A DNA stretch of 61,506 nucleotides from Gemmatimonadaceae bacterium (GTDB taxonomy: Bacteria > Gemmatimonadota > Gemmatimonadetes > Gemmatimonadales > Gemmatimonadaceae), in contig JAICLZ010000020.1 in NCBI GenBank assembly GCA_025929535.1, positions 1 through 61,506 on the forward strand, given 5' to 3'. A model generated the notes under the pieces. It ran no database searches. It was not told the origin of the DNA and worked only from the letters and a program-made list of their open reading frames with translations. Made by a program: the position numbers and the translations under genes. Of this stretch, positions 24,880-32,983 are shown one piece after another (within the stretch, counting starts at the first letter, position 1; every line of letters starts with the position of its first letter).

Positions 24880-25830
24880 ATGCAGTCGACGATCGAAATT
24901 CGGCAGCTCAAGGCATTCCTCGCGCTCGTCGCGCAGGGAAGCGTGACGGCGGCTGCGCAGACTCTTGGCTTCGCGCAATCGACGATCTCGGAGGCGCTGT
25001 CATCGCTCGAGCGCGCTCTGGGCACTCCGCTCTTCCTGCGGCGACGAGGCTCGCACGAGCTCGTGCTCACGGAGGCCGGTCAGGCGCTGCTCCCGCATGC
25101 GCACGCAGTGCTCGCGCAGATCGCGGACGCGCACGTGGCCGTTGCTGCCGTCACCACCGGCGCGCGCGCACGCGTCGCAATCGCGTCCAACGAGTCGCTG
25201 AGCACGTACATTCTCGCACCGCAGTTGCACCGCCTCCGGCGCCAATGGCCGAACACCACCTTCGAGGTGACCGTGATGCTCTGCGCTGGCGTGCGCAGCG
25301 GGGTGGAGAGCGGGGAATACGACCTCGGGATGATTCTCGAGCCGGGCGGCAATGCGTTGCCGATCCGGGACGGGGCGCGTACGATCATCTCGAGCGATGT
25401 TCCGCTCGTGATGTTTGCGCAGCCCGCGCACCCGCTCGCGCGCAGCCCAAGGACGCCCGTCCCGCGCGATGCGCTTGCGGAGTATCCGCTCTACATCAGC
25501 GACGCAGCTGGCGACTTCCATTTGCTCGTACGCCACTATCTCGAGCACGACGGTCTTCCCGGGCCCCGCATCCATCCTACCGGCAGCGTGGAGAGCGTCA
25601 AGCGATCCGTGCTCGGCGACGAACACGCCATCGGCCTTCTCCCCGCGTACGCGCTCGCGGATGAGCTGCGCGACCGCCGCATGGTCTCCTTGCGCGTGCA
25701 GCCCGGTCCGCCGCGAATGAGCCTGGAGGTGCTGACATCGCGTACGCGCTCCGAGCACCCCGCCACGCGACAGCTCATACTTGCAATGGCAGCCGCGTAT
25801 CTGCCCGGGAAGCGCGCAGCGATCGGCTGA
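24880..25830 (+). CDS. LysR-family transcriptional regulator
   Basis: A 316-residue regulator. The N-terminal winged helix-turn-helix reads IEIRQLKAFLALVAQGSVTA, then LGFAQSTISEALSSLERALG and TPLFLRR. The effector-binding domain follows from about residue 90 (ARVAIASNESLSTYILAPQL), with a two-lobe periplasmic-binding fold ending near AAAYLPGKR. LysR proteins bind upstream of targets and respond to a small ligand. The next gene on the same strand, 133 bases away, is an isochorismatase-fold hydrolase; the divergent gene is on the other side of an 80-base gap. The target cannot be fixed from the sequence. Confidence 0.92.
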   Translation: MQSTIEIRQLKAFLALVAQGSVTAAAQTLGFAQSTISEALSSLERALGTPLFLRRRGSHELVLTEAGQALLPHAHAVLAQIADAHVAVAAVTTGARARVAIASNESLSTYILAPQLHRLRRQWPNTTFEVTVMLCAGVRSGVESGEYDLGMILEPGGNALPIRDGARTIISSDVPLVMFAQPAHPLARSPRTPVPRDALAEYPLYISDAAGDFHLLVRHYLEHDGLPGPRIHPTGSVESVKRSVLGDEHAIGLLPAYALADELRDRRMVSLRVQPGPPRMSLEVLTSRTRSEHPATRQLILAMAAAYLPGKRAAIG

Positions 25831-25963
25831 GGCGTCAGCAAAGCCGTTCGTCTATCGCCTGCACCGATACGACCGATCGACATTCTGGCGAGCGCGTTCC
25901 GCCGTGCACCTTGGGATGAGATCGTCGCCCATTCGCGAACACTTCTCAGCTCAGGGAGGACGT

Positions 25964-26536
25964 ATGGCGCAGGCTCTGCTCGTTGTCGACGCGCAGAATG
26001 AATTCTCGACCCGTGGCCTTCGCGCCGTACCCAACCACATGGACGCGATGGCGGCGATCCTTGCTCGCGTCGATCAGGCGCGTGCTGTGCGAGGGCCGAT
26101 CGCGTGGGTGCAGCACCACAACAAGCCGACGGAATCGCGTGCGTTCGTGCCCGGCACGTGGGGCGCGGAGCTCTCGCCCGGGTTGGGCCCAAAACCGGGA
26201 TTCGGTCCGGAGCGACTCTTCACCAAGGATGTCTTCGGCGCCTTTAGCGGCACCGGGCTCGCGGAGTGGCTCGCAACGCTCGCCGTGAACGAAGTGATGA
26301 TCGTCGGATTCTTCGCGCACATGTGCGTGTCGACCTCCGCCCGTGAGGCGCTGGTGCGCGGCTTCGACGTGCACGTCGATGCGCGGGCCGTTGGCTCGCG
26401 CGATCTCGAGGACGAGCTGCTCGGGCGTCAAAGTGCCGATGAGGTGCGACGCTCGGCGCTCCTCCAGCTCTCGGACATGGGAGTCTCGGTCGACAATCGC
26501 GAGGTGCTGGCGACCATGGCAGCGCACCCGGGATAG
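25964..26536 (+). CDS. Isochorismatase-fold cysteine hydrolase
   Basis: A 190-residue enzyme with the catalytic triad of cysteine amidohydrolases (nicotinamidase, biuret and related hydrolases). Asp9 is in LLVVDAQNEF. The Lys is in LFTKDVFGAF and the nucleophile Cys in HMCVSTSAREALVRG. The start has a strong GGGAGGAC site. A methionine- and proline-rich loop (GPKPGFGPERLF) differs from nicotinamidase, and there is no zinc-binding D-x-H pattern, so an N-carbamoyl or other amide is more likely than nicotinamide. It may be under control of the LysR gene upstream. Confidence 0.85.
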   Translation: MAQALLVVDAQNEFSTRGLRAVPNHMDAMAAILARVDQARAVRGPIAWVQHHNKPTESRAFVPGTWGAELSPGLGPKPGFGPERLFTKDVFGAFSGTGLAEWLATLAVNEVMIVGFFAHMCVSTSAREALVRGFDVHVDARAVGSRDLEDELLGRQSADEVRRSALLQLSDMGVSVDNREVLATMAAHPG

Positions 26537-26545
26537 TCTCCCCTC

Positions 26546-26683
26546 TCAGGGGGCGGCGCCCTTCACTCGCGTGTCGTCCGCGATCCAGTTGATCTCCCAG
26601 CTCTTGCCGCCGTCATCCGGGAACGCCTGCTCGATGTGGCACGAGTCGGGTGAGAGTTGCGTGATGACGAGCCATCTTGACCG
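26546..26683 (-). pseudogene. C-terminal remnant of a DUF1579-like protein
   Basis: On the minus strand, in the gap between the isochorismatase and PadR genes, a frame ending in TGA at 26548-26546 reads WLVITQLSPDSCHIEQAFPD followed by DGGKSWEINWIADDTRVKG. The wording 'S.DGGKTWE.NWI..' is the typical end of DUF1579-type proteins. The frame is blocked by a stop about 50 codons upstream, with no start or N-terminal part. It looks like a decayed gene cut down to its last exon-like piece. Confidence 0.45.
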
Positions 26684-26720
26684 GCGACGCCGCTGAAACT
26701 ATGCTCTCCCTAACCTCGTT

Positions 26721-27065
26721 ATGGGAAGCATCATGCCACGCGACGCCAGCGATCTCCTTCACGGCACGCTCGACGTGCTCGTTCTCAAGACCCTCTCCTG
26801 GGACGCGAAGCACGGCTACGCGATAGCCGAGTGGATCGAGAAGCGCGGGGGAGGCGAGCTCGTCATCGTCGACGCGGCGCTCTACAAGGCGCTCCACCGC
26901 CTCGAGGACGCGGGCTCGATCGAGTCCGAGTGGGGCGTGTCCGAGAACAACCGCCGCGCAAAGTACTACTCGCTCACCGCGCGCGGGCGCGCCCAGCTCC
27001 GCGCCGAGGCGGCCACGTGGAAGCGCTACGCGCACGCCGTGCATCGCATTCTCGAAACGGCCTGA
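26721..27065 (+). CDS. PadR-family transcriptional regulator
   Basis: A 114-residue winged-helix repressor: DLLHGTLDVLVLKTLSWDAK, HGYAIAEWIEKR, then VDAALYKALHRLEDAGSIES and EWGVSENNRRAKYYSLTARG. This is the full PadR pattern including the 'g.LY.aL.RLe..G.i...w' wing. It belongs to the short group with no long C-terminal helical region. It is 1 base apart from the start of the ADOP permease gene (stop 27065, GTG 27067). Such PadR-ADOP pairs are common in Acidobacteriota-like genomes, and it probably represses the pair. Confidence 0.93.
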   Translation: MGSIMPRDASDLLHGTLDVLVLKTLSWDAKHGYAIAEWIEKRGGGELVIVDAALYKALHRLEDAGSIESEWGVSENNRRAKYYSLTARGRAQLRAEAATWKRYAHAVHRILETA

Positions 27066-27066
27066 C

Positions 27067-29781
27067 GTGCGCATCCCAGCGGGCGTGCGTCGCGTGTTCC
27101 GGTTGCCGAGCTCGCGCGAGCGGATCGCCCGCGACCTCGACGACGAGGTGCGCTTCCACGTCGAGATGCGAACGAATCGCCTGCGCAACGAGGGCTACTC
27201 CGAGACGGAGGCCCAGGCGGAGGCACTGCGTCGCTTCGGGGACGTGGAGGATCTGCGGGACTACTGCGTATCGATGGAGGTCGCACACATGCATCGCGCC
27301 CACGCACGCGAGCGGATGGAGTCCGTCGCGCAGGATCTGCGGTTTGCCCTGCGACAGTTTCGCAAGTCCCCGGGCTTCGCCTTCATCGCGACGCTGACGC
27401 TCGCGCTCGGCGTCGGCGCCACGACCGCCATCTTCAGCGTCGTGAACGGTGTGGTGCTCCAGCCACTGCCCTTTGCCCAACCGGAGCAGCTGGTGCAGCT
27501 CTGGGGGATCGACGCCAAGGGTCACCATCTCTCGTTCGCCGATCCGACCTTCGACGCAGTGGCGCGCGACACGCGCAGCTTTGCCGCCCTGGCGGAATAT
27601 GCCCGCGGTGAGTTGTCGCTCGTGGAAAGCGGCGAGGCCGAGCGCGTGAACGCGGCCGCGGTATCGAGTCAGTTCTTTCGCGCGCTGCGGGTCACGCCGC
27701 TGCTCGGCCGGTTCTTCGTGCCCGAGGAGCAGCAGCTCGGTGCGCCGATGGCGGTGGTGATCAGCCACGCGCTCTGGGTGAGCAGGTTCGGCGCCTCGCC
27801 GAGCGCGATCGGGAAGACGCTCGTCGCCGATCGCAAGCCGGTCACCGTGGTGGGCGTGCTGCGCGAAGGACAGGAGTTTCCCGCGGGCACCGATGTGTGG
27901 TATCCGCGCGAGATCTTCGAGAAGAACACGAGCTACACCGCGCACAACTGGCGGGTGATCGGCCGCGTGAAGGACGGAATTCCGATCGAGCAGGCCAGGC
28001 GCGATCTCTCGATGACGCTGCAGCGGCTGCACGCATCGCTCGGCGAGGCGACGTGGACGTTCGACGGAACCATCGTCGGTCTTCGCGATCAGATCGTCGG
28101 CAACATCAAGCCCTTGCTGTATCTGCTGCTCGGTGCATCCGCCGTGCTGCTGCTCATTGCCTGCGCGAACGTCGCCAATCTGCTGATCGCGCGCATGGCC
28201 GTGCGCGAGAACGAGATCGCGGTGCGTCTGGCGATCGGCGCCGGCCGCGCGCGCCTCGCTCAGCAGCTGCTCGTCGAGGCGTCGCTGCTCTCGGCCGTCG
28301 GCTGCATCGGCGGCCTGCTGCTCGCGCTCGCCGGCATGCGGGTGCTGCTGACACTCCGCCCCGAGAGCATCCCGCGCGTCGGCGAGCTGCGCCTCGACTG
28401 GCCGGCGCTCGCGTTCGCGGTGCTCATCTCGGCCGGCACCGCGATCGTGCTCGGCCTCGTCGCGTCGTGGCGCGGCGCGCGCGGCGATCTTCGAGCCTCA
28501 CTGGCGCAGTCGCAGCGCACGCAGGGCGGTGGCGGCGCGAGCTACCGCATTCGCGGATCGCTCGTGGTGGTGCAGCTCGCGATGACGGTGGTCCTGCTGA
28601 TCGGAGCGGGGCTGCTCGCACGCAGCTTCGTGCGCCTGATGACGATCGACACCGGATTCCGGACGCATGGCGTGGTCGTCGCGATTCTGTCGCTCGGCGA
28701 GGGTGAGGGCACCACTGCCGAGCAGGTTGCGCGGCGCACGCAGTACACCCACGAGATCGTGGCACGGGCGCGCGCGCTCCCCGGCGTGACGGCGGTGGGT
28801 GTGTCGGACGCCGAGCCGTTCTCGGGCGGCAGCAGCAATGGACAGTTCATCGAGCTCTCGGGCGCCGACGTCAATCGCGCTCCCGCGGACCTGATGAAGG
28901 ACCTCGAGATGATGATGCGCGACAAGGCGCACGCCGGCTACGCCACGTACCGGCTGGCGAGCGGCGATTATTTTCGCGCGCTGCGCATCCCGCTGCTGAG
29001 CGGACGGCTGTTCGATGAGACCGATCGCGCCGGCGCGCCGGAGGTCGCACTCGTGAACGCGGCGCTGGCGAAGAAGCAGTGGCCCGGCGAGTCGCCGCTT
29101 GGGAAGGTGCTGGAGTTCGGCAACATCGATGGCGATCTCACTCCGATGACCGTGGTGGGAGTGGTGGGCGACACGCGCGAAGAGGAGCTCGCCGCCGATC
29201 CGCAGCCCGCCATCTACGTGTGCGACCGGCAGCGGCCGGGGAACAGCCCCGATGTGAACGTCGTCATCGCCACGAGCGGCAGCACGCCCGTCACCGCACC
29301 GGCGTTCCGCGCCTTTCGCCAGGTGCGCGCGGATGTGCCGGTGCGATTCACCACCGTGGACGACATCATCGCGCGCTCGGTGGCGAGCCAGCGCTTCATG
29401 CTCCTGCTCGTCGGTGTCTTCGGCGGCGTGGCGCTGCTGCTCGCCACGCTCGGCGTGTACAGCGTGATCTCCTATCTCGTCGCCCAGCGCGGGCGCGAGA
29501 TCAGCATCCGGGTCGCGCTCGGCGCGCACGCATCGGACATCGTCCGACTCGTGGTTCGGCAGGGTGTGGCGCTGGCGCTGATCGGAGCGGCGGTCGGCGC
29601 GGTCGCGGCCTTCGCGTCGACGCGCGTGCTCAGGTCGCTGCTCTACTCCGTGAGCACCACCGATCCGCTCGCCTTCGCGGGCGTGCTCGTGATGCTCTGC
29701 GTGGTCGCGCTCGCGGCGAGCTATCTTCCCGCGCGGCGGGCATCGCGTCTCGAGCCGATGGACGTGCTGCGCGGAGGGTAG
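27067..29781 (+). CDS. ADOP-type ABC transporter permease with N-terminal extension
   Basis: A 904-residue orphan permease. The first 75 residues form the extra ADOP N-terminal region (RERIARDLDDEVRFHVEMRT, then SETEAQAEALRRFGDVEDLR) that is absent in the other two copies. Two MacB-core/FtsX units follow: DLRFALRQFRKSPGFAFIAT and TLALGVGATTAIFSVVNGVV at the start. The FtsX signatures are NEIAVRLAIGAGRARLAQQL and REISIRVALGAHASDIVRLV. The second core is in the region ATYRLASGDYFRALRIPLLS. No ATPase is encoded nearby. It is translated from one message with PadR, so the exported substrate is presumably something PadR senses. Confidence 0.93.
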   Translation: MRIPAGVRRVFRLPSSRERIARDLDDEVRFHVEMRTNRLRNEGYSETEAQAEALRRFGDVEDLRDYCVSMEVAHMHRAHARERMESVAQDLRFALRQFRKSPGFAFIATLTLALGVGATTAIFSVVNGVVLQPLPFAQPEQLVQLWGIDAKGHHLSFADPTFDAVARDTRSFAALAEYARGELSLVESGEAERVNAAAVSSQFFRALRVTPLLGRFFVPEEQQLGAPMAVVISHALWVSRFGASPSAIGKTLVADRKPVTVVGVLREGQEFPAGTDVWYPREIFEKNTSYTAHNWRVIGRVKDGIPIEQARRDLSMTLQRLHASLGEATWTFDGTIVGLRDQIVGNIKPLLYLLLGASAVLLLIACANVANLLIARMAVRENEIAVRLAIGAGRARLAQQLLVEASLLSAVGCIGGLLLALAGMRVLLTLRPESIPRVGELRLDWPALAFAVLISAGTAIVLGLVASWRGARGDLRASLAQSQRTQGGGGASYRIRGSLVVVQLAMTVVLLIGAGLLARSFVRLMTIDTGFRTHGVVVAILSLGEGEGTTAEQVARRTQYTHEIVARARALPGVTAVGVSDAEPFSGGSSNGQFIELSGADVNRAPADLMKDLEMMMRDKAHAGYATYRLASGDYFRALRIPLLSGRLFDETDRAGAPEVALVNAALAKKQWPGESPLGKVLEFGNIDGDLTPMTVVGVVGDTREEELAADPQPAIYVCDRQRPGNSPDVNVVIATSGSTPVTAPAFRAFRQVRADVPVRFTTVDDIIARSVASQRFMLLLVGVFGGVALLLATLGVYSVISYLVAQRGREISIRVALGAHASDIVRLVVRQGVALALIGAAVGAVAAFASTRVLRSLLYSVSTTDPLAFAGVLVMLCVVALAASYLPARRASRLEPMDVLRGG

Positions 29782-29811
29782 CACGCGTAACCCCGTGCCT
29801 CGTTGAACTAG

Positions 29812-29837
29812 GAAGGTAGCCTTGGTAGATTACCTTC
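29812..29837. promoter_or_regulatory. Candidate MarR operator
   Basis: A 26-base inverted repeat with arms GAAGGTA (29812-29818) and TACCTTC (29831-29837) around a 12-base centre lies 21 bases before the MarR start codon. Its size and AAGG...CCTT arms resemble operators of MarR-family repressors, so autoregulation of the MarR-isochorismatase-MFS unit is likely. Confidence 0.55.
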
Positions 29838-29858
29838 ATATCTCATCCGGGCACGGGC

Positions 29859-30308
29859 ATGACCGCACTCCAGAGCACATCCGACGCAACCCGCGCACTG
29901 GCGCTCGCGGGTGAGCTTCGCGTCACCATCGGCAGGCTGAGTCGCCGCCTGCGCGAGGAGACGCGCCCCGGGAATCTCACCGCATCGCAGCTCTCCGCGG
30001 TGGGACGCCTCGATCGCGACGGCCCCGCCACCGTCACCACGCTCGCGCGCGCGGAAGGTGTGCGCCCCCAATCCATGGGCGCCACGATCTCCGTGCTCGA
30101 GAGGGAGGGGCTCGTGACCGGCACATCGGACCCCGCGGATGGACGGCAGACCATCTACGCGCTCACGGCCGAGTGCAGGAGGACGCTCAAGGCGAGCCGC
30201 GCGGCGCGCGAAGACTGGCTGTTCCGCGCGATCCAGGCAAAGCTCACCACGCGCGAACAGGAGAAGCTCGGCATGGTCGTCGAGCTGCTCCAGCGCCTGT
30301 CGGAATAG
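29859..30308 (+). CDS. MarR-family transcriptional regulator
   Basis: A 149-residue regulator. The winged helix region includes LTASQLSAVGRLDRDGPATV, TTLARAEGVRPQSMGATISV and the wing LEREGLVTGTSDPADGRQTI. The closing coiled helix is KASRAAREDWLFRAIQAKL. MarR dimers usually repress a nearby operon and release DNA on binding a phenolic or lipophilic ligand. A candidate operator lies just upstream. The next two genes, 10 bases away and then overlapping, are a hydrolase and an MFS exporter: a typical drug or aromatic-compound resistance layout. Confidence 0.93.
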   Translation: MTALQSTSDATRALALAGELRVTIGRLSRRLREETRPGNLTASQLSAVGRLDRDGPATVTTLARAEGVRPQSMGATISVLEREGLVTGTSDPADGRQTIYALTAECRRTLKASRAAREDWLFRAIQAKLTTREQEKLGMVVELLQRLSE

Positions 30309-30318
30309 GAGCATCGCA

Positions 30319-30882
30319 ATGGCCGTAACGACACTCGACCCGAAGACGGCGCTCATCGTCATCGATCTGCAAAAGGGAATCGTGACGATGCCGACGGCGC
30401 ACCCCGCGGCAGCCGTGGTCGCGCGCGCCGCGGATCTCGCGAGGGCATTCCGCCGCCACGGTCTTCCCGTCGTGCTCGTGAACGTCACGGGCGGAGCGCA
30501 GGGCCGAGTGGAGCAGTCCCGCGCTGCCGCCGCACGTCCCGCCGATTGGGCCGATCTCGTTCCCGAGCTCGACCGGCAACCATCGGATCACACGGTGACC
30601 AAGCGAACGTGGGGCGCATTCACCAACACGGGACTGCGCGAGTATCTCGAGCGGCTCGGGGTCACGCAGGTCGTGATCGCGGGCATCTCGACGAGCGCTG
30701 GTGTGGAGTCCACCGCGCGCTTCGCCCACGAGCTCGGTTTCAACGTCACGTTCGCGATCGACGCCATGACCGACACGAGTCTCGACGCGCACACCAACAG
30801 CCTCACGCGCATCTTCCCGAGGCTTGGCGAGACCGGAACCACCGCCGAGATAATCGGACTCCTCGAGAGCTCACGTCCGTGA
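30319..30882 (+). CDS. Isochorismatase-family protein, nucleophile Cys replaced by Gly
   Basis: A 187-residue protein of the isochorismatase fold. The Asp motif is TALIVIDLQKGIVTM and the Lys motif is HTVTKRTWGAFTNT. At the nucleophile position, where cysteine hydrolases have T-x-x-C-V, it reads GISTSAGVESTAR, so Gly occupies the Cys site. This 'TS.GVESTAR' form is a known subgroup whose chemistry is unclear; isochorismatases proper also work without the Cys. AGGAGC precedes the ATG at 30319. The stop overlaps the MFS start as GTGA. It probably modifies the compound exported by its neighbour. Confidence 0.85.
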   Translation: MAVTTLDPKTALIVIDLQKGIVTMPTAHPAAAVVARAADLARAFRRHGLPVVLVNVTGGAQGRVEQSRAAAARPADWADLVPELDRQPSDHTVTKRTWGAFTNTGLREYLERLGVTQVVIAGISTSAGVESTARFAHELGFNVTFAIDAMTDTSLDAHTNSLTRIFPRLGETGTTAEIIGLLESSRP

Positions 30883-32150
30883 CGAATTCGGTGAAGAGCA
30901 CCTTTCGGTCGCTGCGGATCTTCAACTACCGGCTGTGGGCCGGCGGCGCGATCGTGTCCAACGTGGGAACGTGGATGCAGCGCGTCGCGCAGGACTGGCT
31001 CGTGCTCACGGAGCTCACGCACAAGAACGCAACCGCGGTGGGCATCGTGATGGCCTTCCAGTTCGGACCGCAGCTGCTGCTGCTGCCGCTCACGGGCTAC
31101 GCCGCCGACCGACTGGACCTCCGAAAGCTCCTGATCGCCACCCAAGCGTCCATGGGCGCGCTCGCGCTCGGTCTCGGAGTGCTCACCATCACGGGCGTCG
31201 TGCAGCTCTGGCACGTGTACGTGTTCGCGCTCCTGCTCGGATGCGTGACGGCGTTCGATGCGCCGGCGCGCCAGACCTTCGTGTCGGAGCTCGTGGGAGA
31301 GAGCGAGCTGTCGAACGCCGTCGCGCTCAATTCCACGTCGTTCAACGCGGCGCGAATGATCGGTCCGGCGATCGCGGGCGTGCTGATCGCCAGCATCGGA
31401 TCGGGATGGGTGTTCCTGATCAACGCGGCGTCGTTCGCTGCCGTGATCGCTTCGCTGAACCTTCTGCGCGTGAACGAGCTGCACCGGCGGATCAGGGCGC
31501 TCGACACGCGGGGGAGCTTCGTCGAGGGCTTTCGCTACGTGCTGAATCGCCCCGACCTGAAGGCGGCGCTCCTGATGTTCTTCGTGATCGGCACCTTCGG
31601 TCTCAACTTCCCGATCTTCATCTCGACGATGACGGTCAAGGTCTTCCATGCGGACGCGAGCCGGTACGGCATGTTGACGTCGATGATGGCGATCGGCTCC
31701 GTGTCGGGCGCGCTGCTCGCCGCGCGGCGCGAGAGTCCCCGCATGGCGATTCTGCTCGCGGGGTCATCGGTGTTCGGGCTTGGCTGCGCCTTGGCCGCGC
31801 TCATGCCGAACTACTGGCTGTTCGGGATCGCGCTCATCCTCGTGGGCGTGTCCGTTCAGACCTTCACGACGTCGACGAACAGCCTGGTGCAACTCTCGAC
31901 CGAGCCGGCAATGCGCGGGCGCGTGCTGGCGATCCTGCTCGGTCTGGCGATGGGCGGCACGCCGATCGGCGCGCCCATCGTGGGCTGGGTGGCCGACCGC
32001 TTCGGCCCTCGCTGGGCGCTCGGCGTAGGCGCCGCCGCAGGCATCTCCGCCGCGGGTGTTGGCCTGTACTATCTCGCCAAGCATCGCAACCTGCGCATGC
32101 ACTTCGACACCGGACGCCCGCGCTTCGCGATCGACGTCGCCGAGCTCTAG
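30879..32150 (+). CDS. Major facilitator superfamily exporter (EntS/MFS_3 type)
   Basis: A 423-residue, 12-helix transporter. It shows LRIFNYRLWAGGAIVSNVGT followed by WMQRVAQDWLVL, the RLD-rich A-motif variant GYAADRLDLRKLL in loop 2-3, and TAFDAPARQTFVSELVGESE, a strong mark of the EntS/'transmembrane secretion effector' branch. The second half repeats the plan, with GWVADRFGPRWALGVG. The start is a GTG at 30879 that overlaps the previous stop (GTGA). It would use the proton gradient to export small molecules, regulated with MarR. Confidence 0.9.
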   Translation: MTNSVKSTFRSLRIFNYRLWAGGAIVSNVGTWMQRVAQDWLVLTELTHKNATAVGIVMAFQFGPQLLLLPLTGYAADRLDLRKLLIATQASMGALALGLGVLTITGVVQLWHVYVFALLLGCVTAFDAPARQTFVSELVGESELSNAVALNSTSFNAARMIGPAIAGVLIASIGSGWVFLINAASFAAVIASLNLLRVNELHRRIRALDTRGSFVEGFRYVLNRPDLKAALLMFFVIGTFGLNFPIFISTMTVKVFHADASRYGMLTSMMAIGSVSGALLAARRESPRMAILLAGSSVFGLGCALAALMPNYWLFGIALILVGVSVQTFTTSTNSLVQLSTEPAMRGRVLAILLGLAMGGTPIGAPIVGWVADRFGPRWALGVGAAAGISAAGVGLYYLAKHRNLRMHFDTGRPRFAIDVAEL

Positions 32151-32272
32151 CCGGCGCGCGCGAAGATCGTTGCCGCTTGCGATCTCATCGCGCTTTGCGG
32201 TAATTCATGTACGACCGCGAACACTTTGGCGCCGGAAGCGCGCGCACGACACTCTCCCACCACACCCGGCAC

Positions 32273-32857
32273 ATGCGCCGTCTCCTGCTCGCAACGCTGC
32301 TCGCGGTTCCGCTCGCCTTCACGAGCGCGCACAAGCCGAAGACGTATCAGGTGGGCCGCATCGAGACGCGGCTGGGCGAGATTCTCTTCGTGCTCTACGA
32401 TCAGACGCCGCATCACAAGGAGAGCTTCATCAAGCTCGCGTCCTCACACTACTGGGACACGCTCACGTTCAACCGCGTGATCCAGAACTTCGTCGCGCAG
32501 GGTGGCTGCCCGGACACCCCCGAAGGATTTTCGAAATCGCCCTATCTGCTGGCGCCGGAGTTCAACGACAGTCTGCGGCACGTGTACGGCGCGGTGGGCG
32601 CGGGGCGCGACGACAACCCGGAGCAGCTCTCGGCCGGTTGCCAGTTCTACATCGTGGCCAACAAGAACGGGCTCCCGAAGCTGGACAACCATTACACGGT
32701 GTACGGCCAGGTGTTCAAGGGGATGGATGTCGTGGAGGCCATCGTGTCCTCGCCCAGGGACTCGGCGAACAAGCCGCTCACCGACATCCCGCTCCACATC
32801 GATGTGATTGCGATGAGCGCGGACCAGCTGAAGAAGTACGGCTTCGTGGCGAAGTAG
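32273..32857 (+). CDS. Secreted cyclophilin-type peptidyl-prolyl isomerase
   Basis: A 194-residue protein with a signal peptide (MRRLLLATLLAVPLAFTSAH) and a compact cyclophilin fold. Residues include GRIETRLGEILFVLYDQTPH, then HYWDTLTFNRVIQNFVAQGG (the F-x-R-x-I core with the catalytic Arg), and SAGCQFYIVANKNGLPKLD plus HYTVYGQVFKGMDVVEAI. The catalytic Arg, Phe and Gln are present. It acts in the periplasm, catalysing Xaa-Pro isomerisation in protein folding. The ATG at 32273 was chosen for the signal peptide; an ATG 66 bases upstream lacks one. Confidence 0.9.
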   Translation: MRRLLLATLLAVPLAFTSAHKPKTYQVGRIETRLGEILFVLYDQTPHHKESFIKLASSHYWDTLTFNRVIQNFVAQGGCPDTPEGFSKSPYLLAPEFNDSLRHVYGAVGAGRDDNPEQLSAGCQFYIVANKNGLPKLDNHYTVYGQVFKGMDVVEAIVSSPRDSANKPLTDIPLHIDVIAMSADQLKKYGFVAK

Positions 32858-32983
32858 CGAAGCGCACATCGGCTGTCGCCAGAGCTCGCCAGCGAAGTGG
32901 CGTCGATTGGCGCGAGCGGACGTTAACTTTGCGACTGTCGCTCGCAAGCTCGCGGTCGCCTGTCGCGCACGAGGTTGGCTCAC

